A DNA stretch of 64,000 bases from Parapristionchus giblindavisi (GCA_943737045.1 CALSFV010000236.1:281001-345000); one strand, 5' to 3'. Positions 11,546-23,291 are shown, counted from the stretch's first letter. The notes: generated by a model from the letters alone, not told the origin. Made by a program: numbers and translations.

Positions 11546-12885
11546 TCAGACGGAGAATGGACCACGGCTGATGGAGATGTCATCTATGCCTGATCGAGGT
11601 CCACGAGAACTGGTCCAGTCGGTTCCGACAGCGTGCTGCACCTGTAAAGACAATTTAGAGATAATTTGCTATAGTATTGCTTATAAATTAGTGTGGAGGT
11701 TTGGATTCTTGAGCAGGATTCTCACAAGTTTCATTTTTTCGTTTCGTTTCATTTTCAAAGTTTTATCTGATCTGATAGGTTTTGACAATGCAAATACTAT
11801 TTTTGAAACCTTATTGTTCTTATCTAGAATGAGTAGGCTGCTTCCGTCCATGTTTCGATCGATATAGATCTGAATACGGTAGAACTGAGCAGTGATAATC
11901 AGTGAGAAGGTACAGTACCGATTCTCCAGAGAACATCTTGAGGTGCATCACACGGGACTGAAAAGAATTCATTGAATTTAAAAAAATGCTTGGTCCAGCA
12001 GAAAGCCCTGACAAGAAAGATCATAAAAGATGGGACTGATTGTAAATCGTCTAATAAAGGAGCCCCTGGGTTGCGTATATACGATACAATTCAAAGAAAA
12101 AATCTGCTAATCATCAAAGATGAGCCAGCATAATTTTACTTCGGATTGTGCCGTATTTACGCAACCCAAAGGCTCCTTCACTAAATTCTCATCAGTCTCT
12201 CGCTTTTATGATCATTGTCGAAATTCACTATCGATCTAGGAAAAGGTAAAAAGTCAAATATCAAATATCACTATTTTTTCTACCATATCGGGCCTCTTAA
12301 GGATAGTGAGGGTGGATCCATCATTCTGCTTGTATACCTCGACCGAGTCATCCTGAAGGGAATTACGGGAGTTGATGGAATTAACAATGGATTTTATCTT
12401 GTAGAGCAATGAAATTAGTTATTTCCTAAATTGTTTTTTTACTAATTGATTGACCTCATTAGCGTGCATGGAGGGGCAGACTTCTGAGAACTTGCTCATG
12501 CCAACGGACGTCTCCTGGAATCAATAGCGATAATTGACATTTGATCTTTAATCTCTGATCTTTATAGCATGGAATGCATGTCTCTCCATGGCTGGCGCAG
12601 AACAGAGAAATAGCATGTGCAATAGAAATGTTGTGAACAGAAATATGCAGTCCTTCGGCAATCGCTCCCCTCCCAATTAGTTCTTTCTCCCCCCAAACCC
12701 TTCCGTGCAGGGTTATCAAATCGCCCCTCCAACCTCATCGTTAAAGATTCTCGTATTCGTCCCTAAACCCCCATTCTTTAAAAACTGCCACAGAGCCAAA
12801 ACCGAAATCGCCTTATGCGACGGAAATCCATCTATCCCTCTACTGATCCTATACATATCACCTTTTATTATTATTTTTGATGGAA

Positions 12886-12920
<35 letters not shown>

Positions 12921-13848
12921 ATGGACTAACCGAAGCAGATCTTATGGAGTGCATGTCACCCATGGTGCTGGTGGCCACTGTGGACGAAGTTAGACGAGTG
13001 GGAAGATCAGCGATCTGGATTTGCATAAAGTCACACCTCGAGCTAATTCGAAACTCTCGTTTTCTTTGTCAAAGAGAGTATAGCCAATGCGGAGAGTAAA
13101 TTTATCTTGTGGTGTGCATACCGTGGAGGTAACCGTGGATGTAATCAGACAAGTGGGTAGATCAGAGATCTGAATTTGCGTTAAAAGATAACAAAATCTT
13201 GTGAAATACCGCTATATACTCCAGAATTTTTTTGAATTTATAAATTTTTCAACGCTTTTAAATACATATTTTTCTTGATGGCTCCAATAATATTTTGCTA
13301 TTAAAATAATCTATCTATCATGAAAAGGTGATTTGTTAGCTGATATTAAAACATCATTGTGAAATGAAAGGTCCCTTCCATGCAGGAGTACAAATTAAAA
13401 TTAACTCATTTTGAGCGATGTTAGCATTATTATTGTCGCATCTTATGGGCTGGTTGTCTGAGCTACTAACCGAAGAAGACGTTGTGACCGTACCACCCAG
13501 GAAGGTGGAAGTGGTGAGTCGAGTGGGGAGATCATCAGCCTGAATTTGCATAATCTTACATCATATTACAGTAAAATCGTAATAAATTTCATATTTTCTA
13601 TATATAGACACGGCAACGCAAAAGTGTCAACATCTATATCAACAGAAGACGATACAATTGTATCTCCGGATGAGGATGATGAAGTCGATGTAGTCTGAAA
13701 TTAAAGATCAAAGATCAAATGACAACAATCGAAGCTCGAAGATGAAGGACCAAAGATCAGAGATCAAGGATCAGAGATCAAAGATCAAATATGTTACCGT
13801 TGTTGTTTGAGAGCGTCGAGGAGCATGGAGTCGATGACGGGGCAACAT
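11546..13848 (-). CDS. ST1: nine-exon Ser/Thr-rich protein, all exons phase 0
   Basis: Function not recognised. Exons: 13848-13798, 13694-13656, 13539-13471, 13169-13122, 13014-12931, 12514-12455, 12352-12284, 11957-11919, 11641-11546. All are multiples of three and all introns are in phase 0; total 184 codons plus stop. The start is MLPRHRLHAPRRSQTTT. Exons 3, 4 and 5 repeat the module (A/I)xDLPTxLxxST, each preceded by an acceptor and ending in T/S-rich sequence. Later exons read ETSVGMSKFSEVCPS, DDSVEVYKQNDGSTLTIL and SRVMHLKMFSGES; the last ends ISISRGPFSV. No signal peptide or membrane segment. The paralog ST2 keeps the same splice sites and frame, which supports coding. It lies about 0.9 kb upstream of forkhead unit B on the same strand. 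Confidence 0.6.
12057..12179. repeat. Small foldback MITE in ST1 intron
   Basis: Arms AAGGAGCCCCTGGGTTGCGT and complement around a 70-bp centre. It is absent from the equivalent intron of ST2 (31449-31546), so it inserted after the duplication. Confidence 0.7.
12884..12921. repeat. (AAAT)n microsatellite
   Basis: About nine tandem AAAT units just downstream of the ST1 exon 5 donor. Confidence 0.95.
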
Positions 13849-14051
13849 CGTCTGTGGTAAGAGAGCAGATGATCGGAGAGAACCGCTCTGGAGATGGAAA
13901 GATAAGAAAATGAAATGGTTGAGATGAGAAAATAATTTGCACTGCATGCATGAAAATTTTCTTCTTTAATAATTAATTATTCATAATGGGGTGGACAAAA
14001 GTGCAAAAATATATAACACAGTATGTGAAAAGATGGAACATTACTGCTTTT

Positions 14052-14311
14052 ATGTTTGCAACATAGAAAAAGCATGCGAAAGGGCTGGCGTTCAATTGCC
14101 CGATGTGCGATTTTGGCCCAATCAAGTAGCTAGGCCTTCTCATGACCTCCAACCACATCTACCAAAAGACTTTCATCGAAATCGGAGACAAAAAATTTTT
14201 CCTAGTGGCAAAGAGGGCCGAATTTGCTACACTTTTACAGGAGAACCGTGTTATGTTTGCAACTTGGAAAAAGAATGCGAAAGGGCTGGGGTTCAATTGC
14301 CCATGTCTCCA
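14052..14311. repeat. Two direct copies of a tRNA-Ala 3'-half-like segment
   Basis: About 50-bp segments at 14052-14106 and 14252-14311 share TATGTTTGCAAC...GCGAAAGGGCTGG(C/G)GTTCAATTGCCC. They resemble the anticodon-arm to T-arm half of the tRNA-Ala at 51077 (ATGCGAGAGGGCTGGGGTTC). There is no acceptor stem or D-arm, so these are remnants, not genes. Confidence 0.5.
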
Positions 14312-14437
14312 GAACATTTTGCATAACAAAACAATTCAGTTCCGCTCATCTTACTGGCTAGATTTATTTTATTATCTCTTTCTTCTTCCGTTTTTTTCAG
14401 CATTGTAAATTTTCAGATTCATTCACAAGCAAGTTGG

Positions 14438-14584
14438 GCACTAGGTCGGATGAGAACCGAGAATAATAACCGACTGAATGATAACTATTTGCATATGAGA
14501 GACAAGTGGTAATGAATAGACAAAGTATGTAAATGGTTATCATCCAGTCGGTCATTATTCATCGGTTCTCATCTGTCCTAGTGC
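14438..14584. repeat. Foldback MITE, arms GCACTAGGTCGGATGAGAAC
   Basis: 147-bp inverted repeat with arms of about 60 bp ending GTTCTCATCTGTCCTAGTGC. It is non-coding and lies in the gap between ST1 and the TTAA element. Confidence 0.7.
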
Positions 14585-14699
14585 CGCAAGTTGTGACAAT
14601 GTTACTGGAAAGATTCTGAAGTTTTAAAGGGCACGCGTACAATTAAAAATTGCTCTTATAATTAAAAAATGCAATCGTTAAAAAAAATATGCCTTTTAA

Positions 14700-16937
14700 A
14701 ACGCACTCTCCGTAACAGCGGAGGGGTAGCGACAGGGAGAGGGCACAAAGTTTCAAAATCATCCTAGACCATTCATATTTGGTGGTTAGAGTCCCTAGGG
14801 GTGGGATACACTTCAGCCAAAAAATTGGCTCGAATTATCGATTTTTGATCTACCAAAAGTGAAAAAATCAACTTGATTTTTCCAATCGTGTCATATATCA
14901 TTCGAAAGAGCGTTGAAAGTTATGTAAACATGATAAGTTTCAAAAGATTTCGTTCATTGGTTTTTGAGAAAAATCCGATTTTTCGAAATATAGCCAGATT
15001 CTTTTCCTTTCGTTAAATAGCAGACAACATTCCCATCATTTCTTGTCTCTGGGCAGTTGATATATTATGTAAAAAGAGATGGGCTATCCGAATATCACAA
15101 CTATTTTTACCATCTCCGTTACGGAATATGACATATTGGCAAAAAACCATCCTTTTTTAGCGTTACAATCGTCGACGAGGGTTTGAATCCTGCCACGGGT
15201 GAAAATTTTTGCAAACTTTTTTCAATTACTTTTTTGCTTTTAATCATCTTTTTTTCGATTTTAGGACTGCTTTAAGTGATTTTCAATTGCGATATTACAT
15301 GATTTCAATCCATTTTTTATTTTGCTGGTACGAGAACTTATTTTCTAAAGGAGATCACTTAAATGTTAGTGAAAGTAAGATCATTTCGTAAAAAACGAGA
15401 ATGTGACTAGTACCAAATGCCACGGTTTTGATTTTTTGATTTTTGATTTTTAGTACTTCATAACAAGCCACATAAATGAAAACATCGCTTAGTGTTAGAG
15501 AAGAGATTTTTTTCGTACACTCGAGAAATTAATCACATTGCAAATGTTCCCCTTTTCTTCTTCACTACCGCTTATTTTTTAGTTCTCTTGAAGTATTTCT
15601 TGTTTTATCAGATTAATTATTTATTTATCGTTCTTGTTGCAATTCAGGAAGATGTTCAAGATAATTATCTTCTTTCTGCTACTTCTTTCCGCTCACTGTC
15701 GACCACCTTCCCATGAAGTGTCTTATGAGGCTCAAGCAGGAACCGTAAAGGTAAGTTATGCAGTTAATGCTGATGAGCACTGTTCTTTTTAGTTCTAATA
15801 AATATTATTGAAGCGTCCTGCTGGAAATGGTGCTGAGGATGCCAAGCGCATCAAGCTGGACGAGAAAGATGGCGAACTGAAACTACAGTCGCATTCATGC
15901 TATTTTAGCATTGAAAGGAAGAGCAACCTCGAGAACAAAGAACGGAAACCATTCGCACAAGTCTCACCCGATTGTACTGGAAAACTGGAGCAGTAAGCAA
16001 AAAGATTAATTCTCGACATGTATATAGCTTAATTTTCAGAATAGAGGAATGGAGGAAAAAGAATGGAGAAAAAAATACAGAATGGAGGAAATTGTTGATT
16101 GAATTGGATACGAGCGAAGTTGATGCAATTGATGATGAGGCATTGCTATCTGATGACGAGCTTATAGTCACTTCCATCAGAAACAACATGAATGAAATTT
16201 TCAACATTGAAGAAACGATTGAATTGATGTATGGAGAACTTAACGATGTTAATTCTGTTGTGGAAGATGATTCAAATGACAACGATGTATGTGCTTGATG
16301 TATCCATTGATAAAAAATGTTTAAAATTGGCTACTTCCATTTTCAGAACATTGCATCGATCTCGAAATCACTTAAAGCAGTCCTAAAATCGAAAAAAAGA
16401 TGATTAAAAGCAAAAAAGTAATTGAAAAAAGTTTGCAAAAATTTTCACCCGTGGCAGGATTCGAACCCTCGTCGACGATTGTAACGCTAAAAAAGGATGG
16501 TTTTTTGCCAATATGTCATATTCCGTAACGGAGATGGTAAAAATAGTTGCGATATTCGGATAGCCCATCTCTTTTTACATAATATATCAACTGCCCAGAG
16601 ACAAGAAATGATGGGAATGTTGTCTGCTATTTAACGAAAGGAAAAGAATCTGGCTATATTTCGAAAAATCGGATTTTTCTCAAAAACCAATGAACGAAAT
16701 CTTTTGAAACTTATCATGTTTACATAACTTTCAACGCTCTTTCGAATGATATATGACACGATTGGTAAAAATCAAGTTGATTTTTTCACTTTTGGTAGAT
16801 CAAAAATCGATAATTCGAGCCAATTTTTTGGCTGAAGTGTATCCCACCCCTAGGGACTCTAACCACCAAATATGAATGGTCTAGGATGATTTTGCAACTT
16901 TGTGCCCTCACCCCTCCGCCCTTACAGAGAGCGCGTT
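14700..16937. mobile_element. TTAA-flanked element with about 575-bp inverted arms and a cargo gene
   Basis: Arms 14700-15282 and 16362-16937 are near-perfect reverse complements, starting AACGCACTCTC / GAGAGCGCGTT, with TTAA at 14696-14699 and 16938-16941. A TTAA target is the hallmark of piggyBac-type transposition (family knowledge), but no transposase is present. The 1.1-kb unique centre contains a four-exon plus-strand gene (15652-16403) whose last exon extends into the right arm. Confidence 0.8.
15652..16403 (+). CDS. Cargo gene: putative secreted acidic protein with NLS-like motif
   Basis: Family not recognised. Exons 15652-15750, 15814-15992, 16040-16286 and 16347-16403 join in phase to 193 codons. 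The ATG follows TTGTTGCAATTCAG, a good (trans-)splice acceptor. Residues 1-16 (MFKIIIFFLLLLSAHC) look like a signal peptide. Residues 33-49 (KRPAGNGAEDAKRIKLD) resemble a bipartite or c-Myc-type nuclear localisation signal. The remainder is charged, with Glu/Asp clusters (DDEALLSDDE, VVEDDSNDND) and a basic tail ending SKKR. Introns are 47-63 bp. The exon 2 acceptor (TTGAAG) is weak; without the last splice the protein would stop at 16298. It sits wholly inside a TTAA inverted-repeat element. Confidence 0.55.
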
Positions 16938-17508
16938 TTAATACAGTGTGACGTTTGCCTTACGTGCCCCGCCGTAACGTCAACATAATCTATGCTGAAT
17001 GCAAAATTAGAACGAAATTTTTTTCATAAATTCAAAATAAATGTAATAAATGTTACCTTATTTTTATATGTTTACAGCTGCTTCAACATTATGTAACGAT
17101 TTGCTTTGTCATTCCACCATAATCGAATATAATTTTTTTACAATAAAATTACACTTTATTCAATCATAGAAGTTATTATTCGGAGAAATAGTAAGCAAAC
17201 CGAAATGTCTAAATCACAAATGGATTCTTAGCCAGAAAGGATGTATTATGATAAGATCATAGAAATTGCATTTAAAATGGAACAGGACTGGAGATTCGAA
17301 AAGAAAATGACAAACTCACATACGAAAGTGAAAAAAACAACGAAATTATTACACATAATAAAAATGAACAGATTTGCACATTGAGTTCAAGATGTCTCAA
17401 TTATGATAATTATTTTCAAAAACCATATTTGAAAGACGAAAAAATAATGGCTAAATGAAAACGATATTAAATGACTTATTCACACTGATGCAGAATAAAC
17501 CGAAACGT

Positions 17509-18495
17509 TCATAAGTGCGTAAAGTATGGTTCAGGCGACAAATTTGGAGGTAGATAATAAAGAGAATCATGAACAAACGGGACAGGCTGGGGCGGATAGG
17601 ACCATTGTGTCATATCACTACCATAGGTGATACCATATGATGGGCTTATGGAATTTGGAGATGGCAGAGTGGAGTAGGACTCATCGAAAAGAGGAGAAGG
17701 TGTAGATGAATATGATAGATAAGGATCGATATGATGTTGAACATCAACTGGATTGGAGGAAGAGAATGGAGCAGAATCAGAATTAGGTGGATCACAGATT
17801 CTCTGAAAATGGGATTTAATAATGTTGTTTATATAAATCACGACAATAAAAGCAAAGAGAAGAAATCGATCACATTATCATGAACTTTTTTTGTTTCTTT
17901 TCTTTTTCGGATTTTTGAACATCGCGAAAGTGACATGAAGTGTTACAAGTGGAAGAATAAATATGCAATACATGAGGACAAGGCGAAAAAGATTGTGTAA
18001 AATAACAGCAAATTGTTCACCTTCGCGGTTACATTTCCTTCCGAGGTGGAATTCTCGCGCTTTCTAGTAAGCTGAGTCGGTGGCTTCTCCTTTAGTGGTT
18101 GCTCACCCTCGACAATAGCCTGGATACCACATCATGAATTCACCGTATAACATAACATAATCTATTAGGGATCTCATAGTTGCGCTGATCAGACTTTACT
18201 TATTCACCGTATGCACACCAGTATTCAAAATGAAGAAAAGATTGTGGGCACTTCTTTGGTTTCTGGTCACCAATCGAAAAATCGAAATGGGGGACGCCCC
18301 TCTTGAGGGGGTGAAGGGTCCAGATACCGAAGAAATGCCAGACTGTGTATACAAGCTTAAATTTCAAGAACCAAATCCCTGTTTTTGTTATTCACAAAGA
18401 AAGTTGTCGTTTACCAAAATCATTTCCGGGTTAGGCATGGATTCGGATAGATTGTGTCGATGTTTCTCGATTACTTCTCTGATTGACCGAAATAT
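17509..18495 (-). CDS. Array unit C': alpha and beta exons joined to a Ser/Pro/Tyr-rich terminal exon
   Basis: Exons 18495-18415 (alpha), 18119-18021 (beta) and 17802-17509 join in phase 0 to 157 codons plus stop. The last exon (RICDPPNSDSAPFSSS... ending SPEPYFTHL) is rich in Ser, Pro and Tyr, like a transcription-factor activation tail. There is no forkhead exon. It may be a deletion derivative of the array, or preserve an ancestral C-terminal exon the other units lost. The start upstream of alpha was not identified. An AATAAA on this strand lies near 17158. Confidence 0.45.
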
Positions 18496-18649
18496 CTGAA
18501 AAGAAAAATCCTTGTTTTTTTCTCAAAAATATTCCAGATTCAATGGTCAAACAGTATTTATCTTGATATAATGTGTTTAAAGTAACAGTGCTTGACAGCC
18601 ACAAATTGTTGTGGTGACGACTTGCATCTTTTCACATAGCAAGAAAACA

Positions 18650-18960
18650 TTAGTTCAAAATGCGAAAGAGATGGGAATAGCGGGTCAGAAGGGATGCGGA
18701 AGGCGACTTTTTCCAAATCTGTGGCGCGCGGCTTGGTGTGTTTTCATAATCTCATTGTTATGAGACTGCAGTTCATTAGTCAGAGCGGCGCACCTCAGAC
18801 AGGTTTGGTAGCGCGGTGGAGAGTGCGACAGAGAGAATCATTGGATCCCATCGCGCACGCACATCCGCTCTAATGCACCCCACCAAAGCAGTCTGGCATC
18901 CGCCGCGCCATCTTTATATTCAATCTTTTTTTTAAAACCTCATCCAGAGGTGGAAAACTC
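18650..18960. other. GC-rich insertion between units C' and C
   Basis: About 300 bp clearly richer in G and C than its surroundings (GGCGCGCGGCTTGG, CATCGCGCACGCACATCCGC, CGCCGCGCC). It breaks the array homology, which resumes near 19005 (GAAGTGATTTGCATTCATGA). No ORF or clear TIR was found; probably a transposon piece. Confidence 0.35.
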
Positions 18961-19084
18961 GAATTTATTGTTGTCCTGCTATTACAGAGGCTGAACTAAC
19001 GTGAGAAGTGATTTGCATTCATGACTCATTGTCCTATCTAATATATAACTTCCCAGGTACACTGTCTTTCTTGTAGTAACTTCT

Positions 19085-19820
19085 CTACATCGAATAACCT
19101 TCTACTGTAAGTATAAATGAGCATATCAATAAACCCTTTGACCCGCACGCCCATTTACGTTTACAAATGTCACATATTTTAGATGTATGGCAGGGAAAAT
19201 AAATATTTAAAAATCTAACCTCTGTCTTATATTCAGCGACAATTCCCCACATGCAAAATTTAATCCTATGAAGACTCTCACATCGCTCCATCTTATAGAA
19301 GGCTGCGTACGTACACAGACAATTTCTTATCGCGTTCCTCCACTTTGATGGAGCTCTGGTGCTAGCGAAGTGGGGCCACTGCGTTCTGCAAATGATAATT
19401 AGAACAAAATACGTGAATAAGGATAGCAGACTCTGATCAAAGGCAAAAGAAAAAGAAAAGGGACGAAATAGTACGTAAAACGGAGAGAGTTTTCTCCGCT
19501 TTTCTTTTCTTTTCGTGGCTTCTGAACGGAGCATTAAAGGTCGAACATACGTTATGAAGTCGTAGATGCCACGGACTTGAAGACGACGATCCGGACTGTT
19601 CTCGAGGGCCAATAGGATCATCATTGCATAGGAAAACGGTGGTGGCTCGAAATTCTTTATCTCACTTTGTAGTTCGATCGTCTTCTGAAAATATTAGTTA
19701 ATAGTGCGACATTCCTACAAGAAAAACGTTGTCACTTACCAAAATCAATTCCGGGTTAGGCATAGATTCGGATAGATTGTGTTGATGTTTCTCCATTACT
19801 TCTCTGATTGAACGAAATAA
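19085..19820 (-). CDS. Forkhead-domain protein, array unit C (compact)
   Basis: Exons 19820-19740 (alpha, LFRSIREVMEK...), 19684-19551 and 19385-19085 give 171 codons plus stop from alpha. Here alpha is joined directly to forkhead-1 by a 55-bp intron: beta and the Ser/Pro exon are missing but the frame is kept. Forkhead residues: NFEPPPFSYAMMILLALENS, RGIYDFIT, TQWPHFASTRAPSKW, AIRNCLCTYAAFYK, MWGIVAEY. The terminal exon reads through the usual stop to end EGYSM. N-terminal start not found. Confidence 0.6.
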
Positions 19821-19983
19821 CTGTAGAGAAAAATCCTTTTTTCCCGAATATACGCGAGATTCAATTATCTTATATTTTTTTTATATATCTTATAATGTAT
19901 TTAAAGTAACAGTTATTGTAAGCCACAAATTGATATGGTGACGCATTACATTGTTCCACCTACCAAGAAGTGATTTTCATCAA

Positions 19984-21313
19984 TGGGGGGGGGGGGGGCA
20001 ATTCGACAACGCCCATTTCGGCAACGGATCATAAATCGGTTGGGAGGTGGCCTACGACGACAAAAGTTGTGTCATTGCTACCAGCAGGAGTGTATTGTAT
20101 TGGGCTACCGTAACCATCAGGAATCGCGAAGTGATTTTTTTTTTCATTCGACCCATGATTCTCAACCATGACCCGGGTTGACAACGGCCGAAGTCGAAAA
20201 AGTTACGGTGGTCCGAGACCAAATACTGGTTGCCATTATATCAGCAGTGAGCCAACTTGTATCTTCATGGATACCGTAACCCGAACTACCGTAATCGCAA
20301 CGGGATTTGCGTTAACTTAGCAACAAAATCATAAGGTACGGTAGCTAGATTACGGTAATTCAAGTTATGGTATCCAGAAAGATAAAAGTTGGCTCACTGT
20401 TGAAATAATGACAACTAGTGTTTGATCTGCGTTCATCATGAATTTGTAGACCTCGGCCATTCTCAACCATGAACATGGGACGGATGAAATAATCAGTTCG
20501 CGATTCCCGATGGTCACTCCTACTGATAACAATTGTAGAACTTTTGTTGTCTTACAAGGGAAGCACCAGTTGCGACGGAAACGATTTTGAAAGTGAACCA
20601 TATGGGTAGTTAGGGTTGGGGGGGGGGGAGGGGACCGACAAATCTGTTTTCAAAAGCTGCACCGCGGACCTACTAATCGATAATTTCGACTATTGATTGT
20701 CCACCACCCTCAAGAAATCACTGCCCCAAGGCCTACATATTCGGAAAAGGCAGCGATTATCCATGTGAATGATGCAAGGAAGAAGGATGCACTCCTTGTC
20801 CCAAGTTTGAGAAGCCGTTCTGCTTATGTTTTTGAAGATCTTGCACCAATACTGATTATTTAGGTGTAGTTCCCCTTGTGTATATCTTCATTCACCGTAT
20901 TCTATTTGAATGATAAAGCTCTGAAATGTTGATAAAACAATGAAATTGAAGTTGAGGAAGTTTGTAAAAATCAGCAAAAGAATAATGACCTGGACGGGAA
21001 TCCAAACAAGGGGTACGGGAGTGCTAGTGTGATGCGTTCCTGGTTGAGCCGCCGAGGCACTTGTGCACTCTACGTTGCATCTCCTTGAGTATTTAAGCGG
21101 CGCGTGTATCGATCGATATTATCGATTAGTAGGCCCGCGGTGCAGCTTTTGAAAACAGTTTTGGCGGTCTCCCCCTCAACTCTAACTACCCATATGGGTC
21201 CCTTTCAGAATCGTTTCCGTCGCAACTGGTGCTTCCCTTGTTAGGCCACCTCCGAACCGATTTATGATCCGTTGCCGAAATGGGCGTTGCCGAATTGTCC
21301 ACCCCCCCCCATT
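19984..21313. mobile_element. Composite inverted-repeat element with poly-G/poly-C ends
   Basis: Outer arms (about 19984-20053 and 21241-21313) start with a G/C homopolymer, then CAATTCGACAACGCCCATTT. Inner palindromic sequence surrounds a second complete MITE at 20555-21240. Repeated TACCGTAACC-type motifs lie in the middle. No transposase was recognised. Confidence 0.6.
20555..21240. mobile_element. Nested MITE, TIR CAAGGGAAGC, TSD TTA
   Basis: 686 bp, ends CAAGGGAAGCACCAGTTGCG and complement, flanked by TTA (20552-20554, 21241-21243). Same terminal family as 995, 1960 and 55578. Confidence 0.8.
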
Positions 21314-21515
21314 CATGACGCATTGTCTTATCAACTATATAACTTCCCAGGTACTAAATTTCTTCCATTAACTTCTCTACAACAATCCCTGTTTCTCCTG
21401 TACCCATACCTTCTACTGTATGTCAATAAACCCTTTGACAAGCACACTTACTTACTTGTAGTTAACAAATATCACATATTTTATATTTATGATAGGTAAA
21501 ATATATATATTAAAA

Positions 21516-23090
21516 TCAAACCTCGGTCTTACGTTCAGGGACAATTCCCCAAATGAAATATGTATTCCCGTGGAGACTCTCACGTCGCTCCTCTTTGTAG
21601 AAGTATTTGGTCTTAAACAGACAATTACTTATCACGCTCTTCCAATTTGACGGAGCCCTGGTGCTAGCGAAGTGGGGCCACTGCGTTCTGCAAATGATAA
21701 TTAGAAAAAATACGTAAAGAAGGATAAAAGAATCTGATCAAAAGTAAGAGAAAAGTAAAAGGTACAAATTGGGCGTAAAACGGGGAGAGTTTTCTCCGCT
21801 TTTCTTTTCTTTTCGTGTCTTCTGAACGGAGCATTAAAGAAGGTGACCCTTGAGTTGGCATGACTGACTCTCGCCACGATACGCATGTTGGCTATTGTTT
21901 ATATTATATGGTAATTGGCATAAGGGATAATCAGAAAATGAGAGAGTCAAGTATGAAAATCGGATGGGCACTCTCTACATGCCTGCGCATGGTGAGCTTT
22001 AAACATATCGGGAATCAATATCAGATATGTCTTTCGATTCGTGCGATGAATCTCTATCATTCTATCCGAACAGTCGTGTTACGAAAAAACTCGAGGGTCT
22101 CCATCTTTAAAGGCGAACACACGTTATGAAGTCGTAGATACTACGGAGTTGAAGACGACGATCCGGACTGTTCTCTAGGGCCAATGAGATCATCATTGCA
22201 TAGGAAAACGGTGGTTTCTCGTAGTTCTTTATCTCACTTTGTAGTTCGATCGTCTTCTGAAAATATTAGTTAATAGTGTGACATTCCCACAGTTTCTCGT
22301 CACTGAACATTTTGTTTTGAAATTTCTATCACAATTAGTGCACCCTCGCTTGTCTTTCTTTCAGAGAATAATAAAAATGGAAGGAAATAGAAAAGAAAAG
22401 GAAAAAGAAAAGAAAAGAAATAGAAAAGAAAAATAGAAGAAATAGAATTTGAAAAGAGATATTCCGTTTTTACACTGCGTCAATAATTAATCCCCACCCT
22501 GTAATTAACCGTAACGCAAACACATCGGCCTTGTATTAAAACAAAAGATGCAGAACAATTTCGTACTGGTCTGAGAGGCGGAAGGAGTTGTCCCATAGGC
22601 CGATGAGAATCAGAATCTTCCCAAGATCCACTGGGCTCGTCCTGCTCCAAGCACTCCTCCAGTTGGGGAGATGGAGTAGATCGATGAGTTCCAGACTGAA
22701 CATAACATTGATTATTGTGTTAAATGATTACTGCTCTCTGTCTTTCTCTGAATCAGGGATCGCATAGTTGCGCTGATCAGGCTTTAGGTATTCACCGTTT
22801 GCATAGCAGTATTCAAAATGAAGAAAAGATTGTGGGCACTTCTTCGGATACTGGACACCGATCGAAAAGATTGAAATGGGGTTGGGGTGAGGGGTGTGGG
22901 GTGGCCAGAAACCGAAGAAGTGCCAGACTGTGTATACAAGCTTAAATCTCAAGAACCAAATGCATGTTTTTGTTATTCACAAAGAAAGGAGAAAGAAATT
23001 GTCGATTACCAAAATCGATTCCGGGTTAGGCATGGATTCGGATAGATTGTGTCGATGTTCCTCGATTACTTCTCTGATTGACCGAAATAT
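21516..23090 (-). CDS. Forkhead-domain protein, array unit D (degenerate)
   Basis: Exons 23090-23010 (alpha), 22695-22567 (Ser/Pro, 43 codons), 22256-22123 and 21687-21516 join in phase; beta is absent. Forkhead-1 is normal (NYEKPPFSYAMMISLALENS) but its donor is GTGTGT rather than GTATGT. In forkhead-2 the recognition helix has drifted (SVISNCLFKTKYFY: the conserved Arg of IR is Ser), and the protein stops early after IWGIVPERKTEV. A TTAA MITE (21838-22106) sits 16 bp inside the intron after that donor. It may be decaying. Confidence 0.5.
21838..22106. mobile_element. TTAA MITE, TIR AGAAGGTGACCC
   Basis: 269 bp flanked by TTAA (21834-21837, 22107-22110). The unoccupied site GCATTAAAGGTCGAAC is seen in sister units (for example 24690). 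Closely related to 36810-37089, with shared CGGGAATCAATATCAGATAT. Confidence 0.85.
22454..22500. repeat. Solo mariner-type terminus
   Basis: CAATAATTAATCCCCACCCTG followed by TA matches the terminus of the element at 23292-24190, with no partner end nearby. Confidence 0.6.
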
Positions 23091-23291
23091 CTGTAAAGAA
23101 AATCCTTTGTTCCTCAAATATATGCCAGATTCAATGGTCACAAAGTTTTTATCTTGATATAATGTGATTAACAGTAACTGGAATTGAAAGCCACAAATTG
23201 TTATGGTGAGGCCTTGCATCTTTTCACCTAGCAAGAAGTGATTTGCAGTCATGACGCATTGTCTTATCAAATATATAACTTCCGAGGTATA

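Noticed and set aside
13354..13551. Stand-alone ORF MQIQADDLPTRL...
   Set aside because: It is exon 3 of ST1 read through both splice sites; the paralog conserves the exon only.
13991..14408. Overlapping 111- and 88-codon frames near 14 kb
   Set aside because: They cover the direct tRNA-like repeats, have no splice context and no recognisable domain.
15808..15996. Separate small gene starting at a TTG codon
   Set aside because: TTG is not a normal nematode start; the stretch fits better as exon 2 of the cargo gene.
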